DNA of 64,000 nucleotides from AC-56 sp963702195 (lineage in GTDB: Bacteria > Actinomycetota > Thermoleophilia > Solirubrobacterales > 70-9): assembly GCA_963702195.1 (NCBI GenBank), contig OY969725.1, positions 1,488,001 to 1,552,000 on the forward strand, given 5' to 3'. Below, in pieces: positions 50,581-59,588 of the stretch (its first letter is position 1; the number at the start of each line of letters is the position of its first letter). The notes under the pieces are model-generated. The model was not told where the DNA came from, did not search any database, and saw nothing but the letters and a program-made list of their open reading frames with translations. Both the position numbers and the translations under genes were made by a program.

Positions 50581-51696
50581 GTGGGAGACGATCAGCGGAT
50601 GTTGGATCGCTTCGTGCGGCTGTGCGAGGTGGCGAGCCCGACCGGTTCCGAGCGAGCGGTGGCGGACGCCCTGCTGGCGGAGCTTCGCGAGCTCGGTGTG
50701 GAGGTCGCCGAGGACGGCTCCGCCGGTCCCGCGCGGGCCGGCTCCGGCAACCTGATCGCCCGGATCCCAGGCGAGCGCGACGGCTGGGTGATGTTCGCCG
50801 CCCACCTCGACACGGTGCCTCACGACGGTGACATCGAGGTCGTGCTGGACCAGGGCGTCTACCGCTCGGCCGGCGACACGATCCTCGGCGCCGACAACAA
50901 GGCGGCGGTCACGATCCTGGCCGAGCTTGCGGCGCGCCACGCCGCGGCGCGGCCTCCGCTCGGGCTCGAGCTGGTGTTCACCGTGGCAGAGGAGGACGGG
51001 CTGCGAGGGGCCAAGGAGGTGGATCTGGACGGCCTTCGTTCCTCAGTCGGGTTCGTCCTGGACCACGCGAGCCCGATCGGCGAGGTGATCACCGCGGCGC
51101 CGACGTACAAACGGCTCGCGGCGGAGTTCGAGGGCATCGAGGCGCACTCGGGAATCCGCCCCGAGGACGGGCGCAGCGCGATCCAGGCCGCGGCGGCCGC
51201 GGTGTCCCGGATGGAGCTGGGTCGCCTCGACGAGGAGACGACGGCGAACGTGGGCGTGATCACCGGCGGGACCGCCTCCAACGTGGTTCCCGGACGGTGC
51301 CACGTCGACGGCGAGGCCCGGAGCCTCGACGATGAGCGTGCCAGCAAGACGATCGGCGCGATGGTCGACGCCTGCACATGGGCGGCCAGCGAGCACGAAT
51401 GCGACGTTGACGTCGAGGTCACCGAAATGTTCCGGGGGTACCGGTTGCCGTCGAAGGCCCAGTCGGTGACGATCGCGCGGACCGCGCTCGAGCGCCGCGG
51501 GCTCGAGCCCCGCGAGACCGCGACGGGCGGCGGCAGCGACGCCAATGCGTTCAACGCCGCCGGGTTCGAGGCCGTGCTCCTGGCCAACGGGACCGAGGCA
51601 AACCACACGCCCGCCGAAAGCGTGGCCGCGGAGCGGATCGTCCAGATGCTCGGGATCTGCGAGGCGATCGTCGAGGAGGCGGCCGCTCGATGCTGA
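50581..51696 (+). CDS. M20-family metallopeptidase (PepT-like)
   Basis: 371 residues. Two-zinc M20 core: AAHLDTVPH (His ligand and Asp), LGADNKAAVTIL (bridging Asp), VAEEDGLRGAKEVD (catalytic Glu and ligand Glu), FVLDHASPIG (Asp ligand) and ANHTPAE (His ligand) at the end. The dimerisation domain (GIEAHSGIRPEDGRSAI) is typical of tripeptidase-T-like proteins. Cytoplasmic aminopeptidase or deacylase; substrate unknown. Overlaps the DUF3866 gene by 7 nt. Confidence 0.92.
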   Translation: MGDDQRMLDRFVRLCEVASPTGSERAVADALLAELRELGVEVAEDGSAGPARAGSGNLIARIPGERDGWVMFAAHLDTVPHDGDIEVVLDQGVYRSAGDTILGADNKAAVTILAELAARHAAARPPLGLELVFTVAEEDGLRGAKEVDLDGLRSSVGFVLDHASPIGEVITAAPTYKRLAAEFEGIEAHSGIRPEDGRSAIQAAAAAVSRMELGRLDEETTANVGVITGGTASNVVPGRCHVDGEARSLDDERASKTIGAMVDACTWAASEHECDVDVEVTEMFRGYRLPSKAQSVTIARTALERRGLEPRETATGGGSDANAFNAAGFEAVLLANGTEANHTPAESVAAERIVQMLGICEAIVEEAAARC

Positions 51697-52763
51697 AGCT
51701 GCGCCGCGGCGTGGTGGTCGGAACGGACCCGCTGACGGTGCAGATCGACGGCGAGCGACGGCCGGCATGGGTCGATTCCGGTCTGCTCGGCGAGGTCGCC
51801 GAGGGAGACGAGGTCGTGGTGAACACCGAGGCCGCGGATCTGGGGCTTGGGTCCGGGGGATTCGACGTGGTGCACGTCAACCTGACGCGCGGACTCGACG
51901 GCGAGGGGTCGACCGGCGGCGAGCACGTGATGAAGCTCAACTACACCTCCCTCCAGCACTCGATCGACCCAATCGAGGCGCCTGAGTCCGCCGAGCGTGC
52001 GGCCGCCCTGGCCCGTCCGGTCCTCGTGCTGCCGCTTCACGGCCACCTGGCGCCGAGCGCCTGGGCCGCGGAACGCGCGCGGCCGGGAATCCGCCTGGGC
52101 TACGTCCAGACGCCGGGCGGGGCGCTGCCGGGGGAGCTGTCGCGGGACGTCGCGGCGCTTCGCGAGCGCGGGCTCCTCGCCGCCCACGTGACGGCGGGCG
52201 CCGCCTACGGTGGCGAGCACGAGGCCGTCACGACGCTCGGCGCGCTGGACGCTGCGGCGAGAAGCCTCGAGTGGGACGCGATCCTCTGCGGGCCCGGGCC
52301 GGGGATCCTCGGGTCGGCGACGCTCTACGGGCACGGCGGGACGACCGCGCTGGAGAGCGCGCATGCGGCGCTCGCCCTGGGCCTGCCGACGCTGCTTTCT
52401 CCGCGGCTGTCGGCGTCCGACCCCCGCCCTCGGCACCGTGGCCTGAGCCATCACACGGAGACCGTGCTCAGCCTGCTCCTCGGATCGGTCCGCGTCCCGG
52501 TGCCGGAGCTCCAGCTCGCCGGCTGGCCCACGGGGGAGGAGGACGCCGAGGCGGTCGACATGCCGAGCGTCCTCGACGCCCTGCACCGGGTCTGCGACGA
52601 TCGCCACGACGTGGAGGTCGAGACGGTGGAGCTGGACGAGTACGAGCGGAGCGGCCTGCCCGTCACGACGATGGGACGCACCCTCGCCGAGGACCCGCTG
52701 TTCTTCGCCGCGCCGCTCGCGGCCGGCAGGGCGCTGGCAGCGGCCTCGGAGGTGCCTGAGTGA
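51690..52763 (+). CDS. DUF3866 family protein
   Basis: 357 residues of the actinobacterial/Gram-positive DUF3866 family: KLRRGVVVGTDPLTVQIDGERRPAW, VNTEAADLGLGSGGFDVVHVNLTRGL, HVMKLNYTSLQHSIDPIE, CGPGPGILGSATLYGHGGTTALESAHAAL, LSPRLSASDPRPRHRGLSHHT. Function unknown. In other actinobacteria it lies near the NUDIX and recombinase genes, as here. Confidence 0.88.
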   Translation: MLKLRRGVVVGTDPLTVQIDGERRPAWVDSGLLGEVAEGDEVVVNTEAADLGLGSGGFDVVHVNLTRGLDGEGSTGGEHVMKLNYTSLQHSIDPIEAPESAERAAALARPVLVLPLHGHLAPSAWAAERARPGIRLGYVQTPGGALPGELSRDVAALRERGLLAAHVTAGAAYGGEHEAVTTLGALDAAARSLEWDAILCGPGPGILGSATLYGHGGTTALESAHAALALGLPTLLSPRLSASDPRPRHRGLSHHTETVLSLLLGSVRVPVPELQLAGWPTGEEDAEAVDMPSVLDALHRVCDDRHDVEVETVELDEYERSGLPVTTMGRTLAEDPLFFAAPLAAGRALAAASEVPE

Positions 52764-52784
52764 GAACGGGGGTATAGGGCGATC

Positions 52785-53306
52785 GTGGAACGGATCGACT
52801 CGAAGACCGTCTACGAGGGGAAGATCGCGAGGGTCCGCCAGGACCAGTTCCGCTATCCCGACGGCTCGATCGCCGAGCGCGAGATCGTGGGACACCCAGG
52901 CGCGGTCGCGATGGTGGCGCACGACGACCTCCACATCTATCTCGTGCGCCAGCCGCGCGAGGCTGTCGGTGAGGAGTCGCTCCTCGAGCTGCCGGCCGGC
53001 AAGCTCGACGTGCCGGGCGAGTCGCCCCTCGAGTGCGCGAAGCGCGAGCTCGCCGAGGAGATTGGCAAGGGCGCGTCGGAGTGGAGCGAGCTGAAGCGCT
53101 TCTACACCAGCCCGGGCTTCGCGGAGGAGGAGGTCATCGTCTACCTCGCGACCGATCTCCACGACGCGAGCGCGGAGTCCGATGAGGAGGAGCGGCTGGA
53201 GGTCGTGGCCTGGCCTCTCGCCGAGCTCGACGGCGCGATCGAGGAGTGCCGGGACGCGAAGTCGCTGATCGGGATGCTGCTCTTCCGCGAGCTTCGCCGG
53301 GGCTGA
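52785..53306 (+). CDS. NUDIX hydrolase, ADP-ribose pyrophosphatase type
   Basis: 173 residues from a GTG with TATAGG 6 nt upstream. The NUDIX box is GKLDVPGESPLECAKRELAEEIG (G-x5-E-x7-REx2EExG pattern), preceded by EESLLELPAGKLD, and YTSPGFAEEEVIVYLA lies downstream, all as in ADP-ribose pyrophosphatases. Mycobacteria have the homologous gene between pyrG and xerD. Confidence 0.92.
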   Translation: MERIDSKTVYEGKIARVRQDQFRYPDGSIAEREIVGHPGAVAMVAHDDLHIYLVRQPREAVGEESLLELPAGKLDVPGESPLECAKRELAEEIGKGASEWSELKRFYTSPGFAEEEVIVYLATDLHDASAESDEEERLEVVAWPLAELDGAIEECRDAKSLIGMLLFRELRRG

Positions 53307-53367
53307 CGTCACTGCGAGTCCGGTTGCACCGGCAGGGGCGGGGCCTGCCCGAGGCGAAAGGGGCGAC

Positions 53368-54327
53368 ATGGCTGTCGCGGTCAAGCACGGTGACGATGCG
53401 GTGGGGCGCGTGGAGGCGCGCTTCGAGGCCCTGGTGCTCGATTTCCTCGCCTATCTGGAATTCGAGCGGGGACTGTCCCGCAACACGCTCGACGCTTACC
53501 GCACCGACCTGCTCCAGTACGGGACCTTTCTCGCCAAGCGCCACCGGAGCGCGACCGAGGCCGAGCGCGGTGACGTAGCGGACTTTCTCGCCGACCTCGC
53601 GACGGGCAACGGCCAGCCCGCCTGCTCCCCGGCGACGGTCAACCGCAAGACAGCTTGTCTGCGCTCCTTCTACCGCCACCTTCGCCGCGAGGAGCTCGTC
53701 GACAAGGATCCGACCGCTTCCCTCAGTCCGCCCGCGAAGAGCCGCAAGCTGCCGCGGGTGCTCACCTACGGCGAGGTCAAGCGCCTCCTGGAGAGCGTGT
53801 CCGGTGGCGATCCGATCCAGCTCCGCGACCGGGCGCTGCTCGAGGTGATGTACGGATGCGGGTTGCGAGCCTCCGAGGTGGTGGGCTTGGACGTGAACGA
53901 CATCGACCTGCGGCGCTCGTTCGTCCGCCCGCATGGAAAGGGGAACAAGGAGCGCATCGTCCCGCTGGGCCGCGAGGCCACCGCCGCGGTCAAGCGCTAC
54001 CTGCGCGCGGGTCGCCCCGAGATCGTCGGCAGCCGCCCGGTGTCGCGCCTGTTCGTCAACTTCCGCGGCGGGCCGCTCACTCGGCAGGGTCTCTACAAGG
54101 TGATCCAGCGCCACGCGGCCGAGGTCGGGCTGGCCGGCCGCATGAGCCCGCACACGCTGCGTCACTCCTTCGCCACGCACCTCCTCTCGGGCGGCTGCGA
54201 CCTACGCTCCGTGCAGGAGATGCTTGGCCACGCCGACGTCTCCACGACCCAGCTCTACACGCACCTCTCCGGAGAACGGATCAAGGAGGTCTACTTCAAG
54301 GCGCACCCGCGGGCGACGGCGTCGTAG
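53368..54327 (+). CDS. xerD: Tyrosine recombinase XerD
   Basis: Resolves chromosome dimers at dif. 319 residues: SAM-like N-terminal domain (about 20-110) and catalytic domain with Arg167 in YGCGLRASEV, Lys in HGKGNKERIVPLG, HTLRHSFATHLL (His-x-x-Arg), LGHADVSTTQLYTH (His and nucleophile Tyr). Follows NUDIX as in mycobacteria. A short N-terminal extension of about 15 residues precedes the fold. XerC rather than XerD is possible but less likely from context. Confidence 0.93.
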   Translation: MAVAVKHGDDAVGRVEARFEALVLDFLAYLEFERGLSRNTLDAYRTDLLQYGTFLAKRHRSATEAERGDVADFLADLATGNGQPACSPATVNRKTACLRSFYRHLRREELVDKDPTASLSPPAKSRKLPRVLTYGEVKRLLESVSGGDPIQLRDRALLEVMYGCGLRASEVVGLDVNDIDLRRSFVRPHGKGNKERIVPLGREATAAVKRYLRAGRPEIVGSRPVSRLFVNFRGGPLTRQGLYKVIQRHAAEVGLAGRMSPHTLRHSFATHLLSGGCDLRSVQEMLGHADVSTTQLYTHLSGERIKEVYFKAHPRATAS

Positions 54328-54361
54328 CCGGCTGCGTCGAGCCTGTTTGAATCAAGGTGGC

Positions 54362-55231
54362 ATGCCGGAGCTCCCCGAGGTCGAGACGATCCGCCGCCAG
54401 CTCGAGCCGGAGATCACCGGCGCGCGGATCGCCGAAGCCGAGGTGCTCGATGAGAGGTGGACCAGGCCCGAATCGCCCCGCGAGGTCGAGAAGGCGCTCA
54501 CGGGCCGGACGATCGAGGCCGTCGAGCGGCGAGGCAAGTACCTGCTGCTGCGCCTCGAGGGCGAGCGCACGCTGGCGATGCACCTGCGGATGACCGGGAA
54601 CCTGCTCCTCGTGGACGGAGGCGAGGACCCGCCGTACCTTCGCGCGCGGCTGCGACTCGACGGCGGCAGGCGGCTCCTGTTCACCGACGCCCGCCGCTTC
54701 GGCCACGCGGTCGTGCTGGACGACGCCGAGCTGGAGGAGTACTTCGCGGCACGGCTGGGGGTCGAGCCGCTGTCGGACTCCCTGACCGCGGAGGAGCTCT
54801 GCCGCCGGGCCGCCGGGCGACGCGCGCCGCTCAAGAGCTTTCTCCTCAACCAGCTGGGCGTGGCGGGGATCGGGAACATCTACGCGGACGAGGCGCTCCA
54901 CCGGGCGGAGCTCCACCCGCTCTCTCCGGCGGGCTCGATGAAGCCCGAGGACTGCGAGCGCCTGCGGGTCGGGATCGTCGCGGCGCTCGAGGCCGGCCTC
55001 GCTAGCGGCGGGGCGTCGATCGACGACTACCGCGACTCGCGCGGCGAGCAGGGTGGGATGCAGGACGAGTTCCTCGTCCACACTCGCGAGGGGAAGCCCT
55101 GCCTGCGCTGCGGCGCCGAGATCGAGCGGATCGTGGTCGCCGGTCGCTCCACGTACTACTGCCCTTCGTGCCAGCGCCGCCTTCGGCGCAGGCCGAGGCG
55201 AAGGCGCGCGCGGGCGAGGGCGGCGACGTGA
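54362..55231 (+). CDS. mutM: Formamidopyrimidine-DNA glycosylase (Fpg/MutM family)
   Basis: Removes oxidised purines and nicks the site. 289 residues beginning MPELPEVETIRRQLEP (catalytic P2 and E3), with HLRMTGNLL, FLLNQLGVAGIGNIYADEALHRAELHPLSPA and the C-terminal zinc finger CLRCGAEIERIVVAGRSTYYCPSCQ. After the finger comes an Arg-rich tail. Overlaps the next gene by 4 nt (GTGA). Endonuclease VIII family members look similar, but FLLNQ-x-GIGNIYADE favours Fpg. Confidence 0.92.
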   Translation: MPELPEVETIRRQLEPEITGARIAEAEVLDERWTRPESPREVEKALTGRTIEAVERRGKYLLLRLEGERTLAMHLRMTGNLLLVDGGEDPPYLRARLRLDGGRRLLFTDARRFGHAVVLDDAELEEYFAARLGVEPLSDSLTAEELCRRAAGRRAPLKSFLLNQLGVAGIGNIYADEALHRAELHPLSPAGSMKPEDCERLRVGIVAALEAGLASGGASIDDYRDSRGEQGGMQDEFLVHTREGKPCLRCGAEIERIVVAGRSTYYCPSCQRRLRRRPRRRRARARAAT

Positions 55232-56172
55232 GCGAGCCGGTGGGCCCTCCCGACGGGTTCTCCATCGGGCACTGGACCGACGCGGAGGGGGCGACCGGGT
55301 GCACGGTGGTCATCCCCCCGCCGGGGAGCCGGGGCGGCGTCGACGTTCGCGGCGGCGGTCCGGGGACGAGGGAGACGGACAACATCGGGCCGCTGGCCGG
55401 AACGAACGAGGTGTCGGCCGTGGCGCTCTGCGGTGGCAGCGCGTTCGGGCTGGCCGCGGCCGACGGCGTGGGGCGCTGGCTGGAGGAGCACGGGATGGGC
55501 TACAGGACTCCGGCCGGGCTGGTGCCCATCGTTCCGGCGGCGGTCGTCTACGACCTCGCCGAGGGTGATCCGCGCGCGCGGCCGGATGCCGGCGCGGGGT
55601 ATGCATCGTGCGAGGCCGCCGCACCGGGACTGCCCGAGCGCGGGCGCGTCGGCGCCGGGACGGGAGCGGCGGTGGGCAAGGTCCTCGGGCGCGAGCACTC
55701 GACATCGGCGGGCATCGGGTTCGCGGCGGCGCGAAGCGGTGCGGGGGAGACGGTGGCGGCGCTCGCGGTGGTCAACGCGTTCGGAGACGTGATCGGCGAG
55801 GACGGCCAGGTGCTCGGAGGCCCAAGGGCGGATGGCGATGAGCCGGTGAGGACGGCGGAGCGGATCGCCGCGATGAAGGGCCCGCCGGACTGGACGCGGC
55901 TGGAGGAGAGGAACACGACGCTGGTCTGCGTGATGACCGACGCGGCGCTCGACAAGGCGGCGTGCACGCGCTTGGCTCGGATGGCGAGCGGCGGCGTCGG
56001 CCGGGCGGTGGACCCCGTGTTCTCCGACGTCGATGGCGACGTGGTGTTCTGCCTGTCGTCGGGCGCCGGGGCGACCGAGCGGTTCACTCCGCTCGCGATC
56101 GGGACGATCGCCGCGACGGTGACGGCGGCGGCGATCCGGGACTCGATCAGCGCCTCGAGCCGGCCTGATTAG
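55228..56172 (+). CDS. P1-family (DmpA-like) aminopeptidase
   Basis: 314 residues from the GTG at 55228 that overlaps mutM; an ATG at 55168 would lie far inside mutM. P1 peptidases are N-terminal nucleophile hydrolases that self-cleave. Visible signatures: SIGHWTDAEGATGCTVVIPP, ALCGGSAFGLAAADGVGRWLEE, GRVGAGTGAAVGKVLG, and ERNTTLVCVMTDAALDKAACTRLARMA, where cleavage before a Thr of NTT would create the nucleophile. Acts on N-terminal residues of small peptides in this family. Confidence 0.9.
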   Translation: MSEPVGPPDGFSIGHWTDAEGATGCTVVIPPPGSRGGVDVRGGGPGTRETDNIGPLAGTNEVSAVALCGGSAFGLAAADGVGRWLEEHGMGYRTPAGLVPIVPAAVVYDLAEGDPRARPDAGAGYASCEAAAPGLPERGRVGAGTGAAVGKVLGREHSTSAGIGFAAARSGAGETVAALAVVNAFGDVIGEDGQVLGGPRADGDEPVRTAERIAAMKGPPDWTRLEERNTTLVCVMTDAALDKAACTRLARMASGGVGRAVDPVFSDVDGDVVFCLSSGAGATERFTPLAIGTIAATVTAAAIRDSISASSRPD

Positions 56173-56204
56173 CCGTCCGATCGGGCGGTCATCTTTCCCG
56201 GCCC

Positions 56205-56957
56205 ATGCCGGGGAGCTACAAGACCGAGGCGGTCGTCCTTCGCAGCATTCGCTACGGCGAGGCGGACCGGGTGCTGCACCTCTACAGCGCCACGCGGGGT
56301 CGCATCAACGCGATCGCGAAAGGGTCGCGCAAGCCGCGCTCGCGGTTCGGTGGACGGCTCGAGCCGAACTTCCGGCTCGACCTCGTGCTTCACGAGGGGC
56401 GCGGCGACCTGGCGACGGTGACGTCGGCGGCGACGGTTGCGGCGTATCCGGACCTGCGCTCGAACGGGCCCGCGCTGATGGCCGCCGCCCGGGGTTGCGA
56501 CGCGGTGCTTCGCCTGTGCGACTCGGAGGAGGCGAACCCGGCCGCCTACAACCTCCTGTGCCGGTACCTCGCGCTGCTCGACGGGCAGGAGCCGCCCAGC
56601 GGGGTCTCGCCGTTCCCGCTGGTGGACGGCGCCGCGGGTCAGGCGACGGCGCTGGCCTTCAGGCTCAAGCTGGCGCTGGCGGCCGGCTTCAGCCCCGAGC
56701 TCACCTCGTGCGCCCGCTGCGGGGAGTCGGACGGGCTCGTCGGGTTCTCGGGGGCGGCCGGCGGCGTGGTCTGCGGCGCGTGTGAGCGCGGCGGCTTCGA
56801 GCTCTCACCCAGGGCCCACGAGTTCATGGTGGAGGCCATGGGCCGCCCGCTAGCGGCCGCACCGAGCGCGTCCGAGCGCGATCTGCGCCAGGTCGAGCGG
56901 GCGATCAGCGAGACGCTCGAGCACCACGCGCACGTGCGGCTGCGCGCCGCGGCGTAA
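56205..56957 (+). CDS. recO: DNA repair protein RecO
   Basis: 250 residues. N-terminal OB fold (YKTEAVVLRSIRYGEADRVLHLYSATRGRINAIAKGSRKPRSRFGGRLEPN), a helical middle, and a zinc-finger-like CARCGES...GGVVCGAC. RecO loads RecA with RecR onto SSB-coated DNA. Full length; RecR is not in the window. Confidence 0.94.
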   Translation: MPGSYKTEAVVLRSIRYGEADRVLHLYSATRGRINAIAKGSRKPRSRFGGRLEPNFRLDLVLHEGRGDLATVTSAATVAAYPDLRSNGPALMAAARGCDAVLRLCDSEEANPAAYNLLCRYLALLDGQEPPSGVSPFPLVDGAAGQATALAFRLKLALAAGFSPELTSCARCGESDGLVGFSGAAGGVVCGACERGGFELSPRAHEFMVEAMGRPLAAAPSASERDLRQVERAISETLEHHAHVRLRAAA

Positions 56958-56963
56958 CAGGGG

Positions 56964-57545
56964 CTAACAGAGCCTGCCGGTCGGGTGCGAGGAGCCCTGC
57001 GCCCGGACGTCCAGGACGTGGGGGAGGCCGACGCGGTAGAGAAAGCGCGCGAAGGTCTTGCCCGAATGGGTGGCCTTGCCCTCCTTGTAACAGGGCGAGG
57101 CTCGCGTTTGCCCGTACTCGGTGGCCCAGCCGGTCTCGATCCACGGGGATCCCGGTATCGCCGTCGCGATGCGCTGGCCGGCGTCCACTCGCCTGCCCTC
57201 CGGCACGAGCTTTCGCAGGTGCTCGGCGACGTAGACGATCTCGCCCTTGTGGCTGCCGCTGATCAGCTGGTACCAGAGGTAGCGGCCGCCCGGCCAGCCG
57301 GAGTGGCTGGTCGAGCCGAGGATCTTCGCCGCGCCGATCGCGCGGATCGGTTCGCGATGGTTCGGGATCATGTCGACGCCCATGTCGATCCGCCCGCCAG
57401 ACCAGCTTCCCCGTGAGAACGGATTGACGTAGGCATCGGCCCGCGCCGTGCCGATCGCGATCGTCAGAACGACCGTCGCCGCCACGATCGGCCACAGGAT
57501 CCGTCCCTGGACCGCTCCCCCGCTGCGTACTACCCCTCCCGCCAT
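56964..57545 (-). CDS. Secreted peptidase M23-like protein, degenerate
   Basis: 193 residues with a signal/anchor helix at about 17-36. NPFSRGSWSGGRIDMGVDMIPNHREPIRAIGAAKILG and VYVAEHLRKLVPEGRRVDAGQRIAT follow the lysostaphin/M23 fold. The family zinc ligands are H-x3-D and H-x-H; here the Asp is kept (RIDMGVD) and only one His of the pair is visible (AEH), so catalysis is doubtful. It may bind rather than cut peptidoglycan. Its stop is 7 nt from the recO stop. Confidence 0.75.
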   Translation of the reverse strand: MAGGVVRSGGAVQGRILWPIVAATVVLTIAIGTARADAYVNPFSRGSWSGGRIDMGVDMIPNHREPIRAIGAAKILGSTSHSGWPGGRYLWYQLISGSHKGEIVYVAEHLRKLVPEGRRVDAGQRIATAIPGSPWIETGWATEYGQTRASPCYKEGKATHSGKTFARFLYRVGLPHVLDVRAQGSSHPTGRLC

Positions 57546-57602
57546 CGATGCACCTCATCGACAGGATTGGGGTGATCCTCAACCCCTGGGTCAGCGACCT
57601 GA

Positions 57603-58367
57603 CTAGCTCTTGGGGCGGTACATCCGCTCGGTGATCCGCAGCTGCAGGGCGCGCGGGCTGGGCGCCGTGGCGCGGATGAACCAGCGGATGGTGCGGCCGG
57701 GGATGATCGAGCGCCGGCCCTTGTCCCACGCTTCGAGCGACTCGCGGACGACCTGCTCGGCCGAGATCTCGCCCGGCACGTAGAGATCGCGCTCCTCCGA
57801 GTAGCCGGCCACCTGCTGCCACTCGGTCGGAACCGGGCCGGGGTTGACCGACATCACCCGTACGCCGGAGCCGCGGAGCTCGGCGTGGAGGGCATCGGTG
57901 AAGTTGAGGGCGAAGGCCTTGGTGGCGGCGTAGACGGATTCGTACGGGATCGGCTGGTAGCCCGCGCTCGATGCGACGTTGATGACGCCGCCGTGGCCGC
58001 GGTCGAGCATCCCGGGCAGGAAGGCGTGGCACAGCGTGACGATGGCCTCGCAGTTGAGGCGGACCTGCTCGGCGTCGCGCCCGGGGTCGTGCTGGAGGAA
58101 TGGGCCTGAGGTACCGAAGCCGGCGTTGTTGACGAGCAGATCGACGTCCACGCCCAGCTGCTTGACCTTCTCCGGCAGCGCCGCCGCCTCCTCCGCGAGG
58201 TCGCAGGGGACGACCCGGGCCTCGGTGGGGAGCTCTCCGGCGAGCTGCTCGAGGCGGTCGGCCCGGCGGGCGACCAGGACGAGATCGTGGCCGCGGGCGG
58301 CGAGCTGGCGCGCGAATTGTTCGCCAATTCCCGAGGATGCGCCGGTTACGAGCGCTGTTTCGGGCAT
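57603..58367 (-). CDS. Short-chain dehydrogenase/reductase
   Basis: 254-residue classical SDR: TGASSGIGEQFARQLAARG (cofactor), ARR after the second strand, NNAGFG, catalytic Ser in NVASSAGYQPIP, YAATK. The C-terminal 50 residues include a basic amphipathic stretch (PGRTIRWFIRATAPSPRALQLRITERMY), typical of the DltE-type long group that may touch membranes. Only 26 nt separate it from dgt, transcribed the other way. Confidence 0.92.
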   Translation of the reverse strand: MPETALVTGASSGIGEQFARQLAARGHDLVLVARRADRLEQLAGELPTEARVVPCDLAEEAAALPEKVKQLGVDVDLLVNNAGFGTSGPFLQHDPGRDAEQVRLNCEAIVTLCHAFLPGMLDRGHGGVINVASSAGYQPIPYESVYAATKAFALNFTDALHAELRGSGVRVMSVNPGPVPTEWQQVAGYSEERDLYVPGEISAEQVVRESLEAWDKGRRSIIPGRTIRWFIRATAPSPRALQLRITERMYRPKS

Positions 58368-58393
58368 GACCTGACCCTATTCTCTTTCAGGAG

Positions 58394-59428
58394 GTGGAAA
58401 CGGCTTCGTCAGAGCACGCGGTCCACGCCAGGTCGCTGGAGGATCGCGTTCGCTCGTGGGAGGCGGAGTACACGTGGGGTCTGGCCACGCCGTCGTATCC
58501 GGCGGCTCGCCGGGAGCCCGAGGACGACAGCCCGATGCGCACGCCGTTTCAGCGCGATCGGGATCGGATCGTCCACGCCAAGGCGTTCAGGCGGCTGAAG
58601 TACAAGACGCAGGTCTTCATCGCCCCGGAGGGGGACCACTACCGGACGCGGCTCACTCACACGATCGAGACGTGCGCGATCGCGCGGACGGTGGCGCGGG
58701 CACTGGGGCTGAACGAGGACCTCGCCGAGGCGGTCGGGCTGGGCCATGATCTCGGGCATCCGCCGTTCGGGCACATCGGCGAGGAGGCACTCGATCAGGC
58801 GCTGCGGGAGAAGGCGGGGCGGAGCTTTCGGCACAACCGGCAATCGCTGCGGCTGGTGGACGTGCTGGAGCGCGACGGGCGGGGGCTCAACCTCACCGAG
58901 CCGGTGCGCGACGGCATCCTCAATCACACCGGGGCCGAGCTGCCGATGACGCTCGAGGGGCGGATCGTGCGGCTCGTGGACCGGGTGGCGTACATCAACC
59001 ACGATCTGGATGACGCGCTGCGGGCGGGGATCATCACGGCGGACGATCTGCCGGCGGCGGAGATCGAGCTGCTGGGGCCTACTGGGGCGCGGAGGATCGA
59101 CGCGCTGGCGCAGGACATCGTCGACGAGTCGCGCAAGGCGGGGGACATCGTCCAGAGCGAGGAGATCGGCCAGGCGATGCGCGTGCTGCGGCAGTTCATG
59201 TTCGAGCGGGTGTACCTGGGGGAGGAGGCGCGGAGCGAGCACGAGCGGGTGCACCGCACGGTCCGGGGGCTGTTCGACCACTACGTCGAGCATCCGGACG
59301 AGGTGCCGGACGCGGGGACGGGGGCCGACGAGATCCAACGGATCACGGACTACCTCGCCGGGATGACCGACCGATTCTGCATCGCGGCGTTCAAGCGGAT
59401 CGCGCTGCCGGAGGAGTCGAGGCTCTGA
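58394..59428 (+). CDS. dgt: Deoxyguanosinetriphosphate triphosphohydrolase-like protein
   Basis: 344 residues, GTG start. HD-domain dNTPase: RDRDRIVHAKAFRRLKYKTQVF, RLTHTIETCAIARTVARALGLNEDLAEAVGLGHDLGHPPFGHIGEEAL with the HD metal ligands, FRHNRQSLRLVDVLE, and DRVAYINHDLDDALRAGI. Cleaves dNTPs to nucleoside and triphosphate. Followed by dnaG, the order seen in mycobacteria. Confidence 0.94.
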   Translation: METASSEHAVHARSLEDRVRSWEAEYTWGLATPSYPAARREPEDDSPMRTPFQRDRDRIVHAKAFRRLKYKTQVFIAPEGDHYRTRLTHTIETCAIARTVARALGLNEDLAEAVGLGHDLGHPPFGHIGEEALDQALREKAGRSFRHNRQSLRLVDVLERDGRGLNLTEPVRDGILNHTGAELPMTLEGRIVRLVDRVAYINHDLDDALRAGIITADDLPAAEIELLGPTGARRIDALAQDIVDESRKAGDIVQSEEIGQAMRVLRQFMFERVYLGEEARSEHERVHRTVRGLFDHYVEHPDEVPDAGTGADEIQRITDYLAGMTDRFCIAAFKRIALPEESRL

Positions 59429-59503
59429 GTGAGAGCCCATCCGAAGACCCCCCGCGCACGTCTGGCGGGGCCGGAGCTCGCCAGGCGGCCTCCTCGCCGG
59501 CTC

Positions 59504-59522
59504 GCGTACTTGTCAAGTACGC
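59504..59522. promoter_or_regulatory. Perfect palindrome GCGTACTTG-T-CAAGTACGC before dnaG
   Basis: Nine-bp arms around a single T, in the 160-nt gap between dgt and dnaG, 66 nt before the dnaG start. GCCGGC flanks it on both sides (59496 and 59526), extending the symmetry. Could be an operator of dnaG or a terminator of dgt without a U-run. Confidence 0.5.
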
Positions 59523-59588
59523 CACGCCGGCTGCGTCGGTGGCCTGACGTGCTCCGGCCGGCGCCAGCCCCACACGTGGAGTTTCCGG

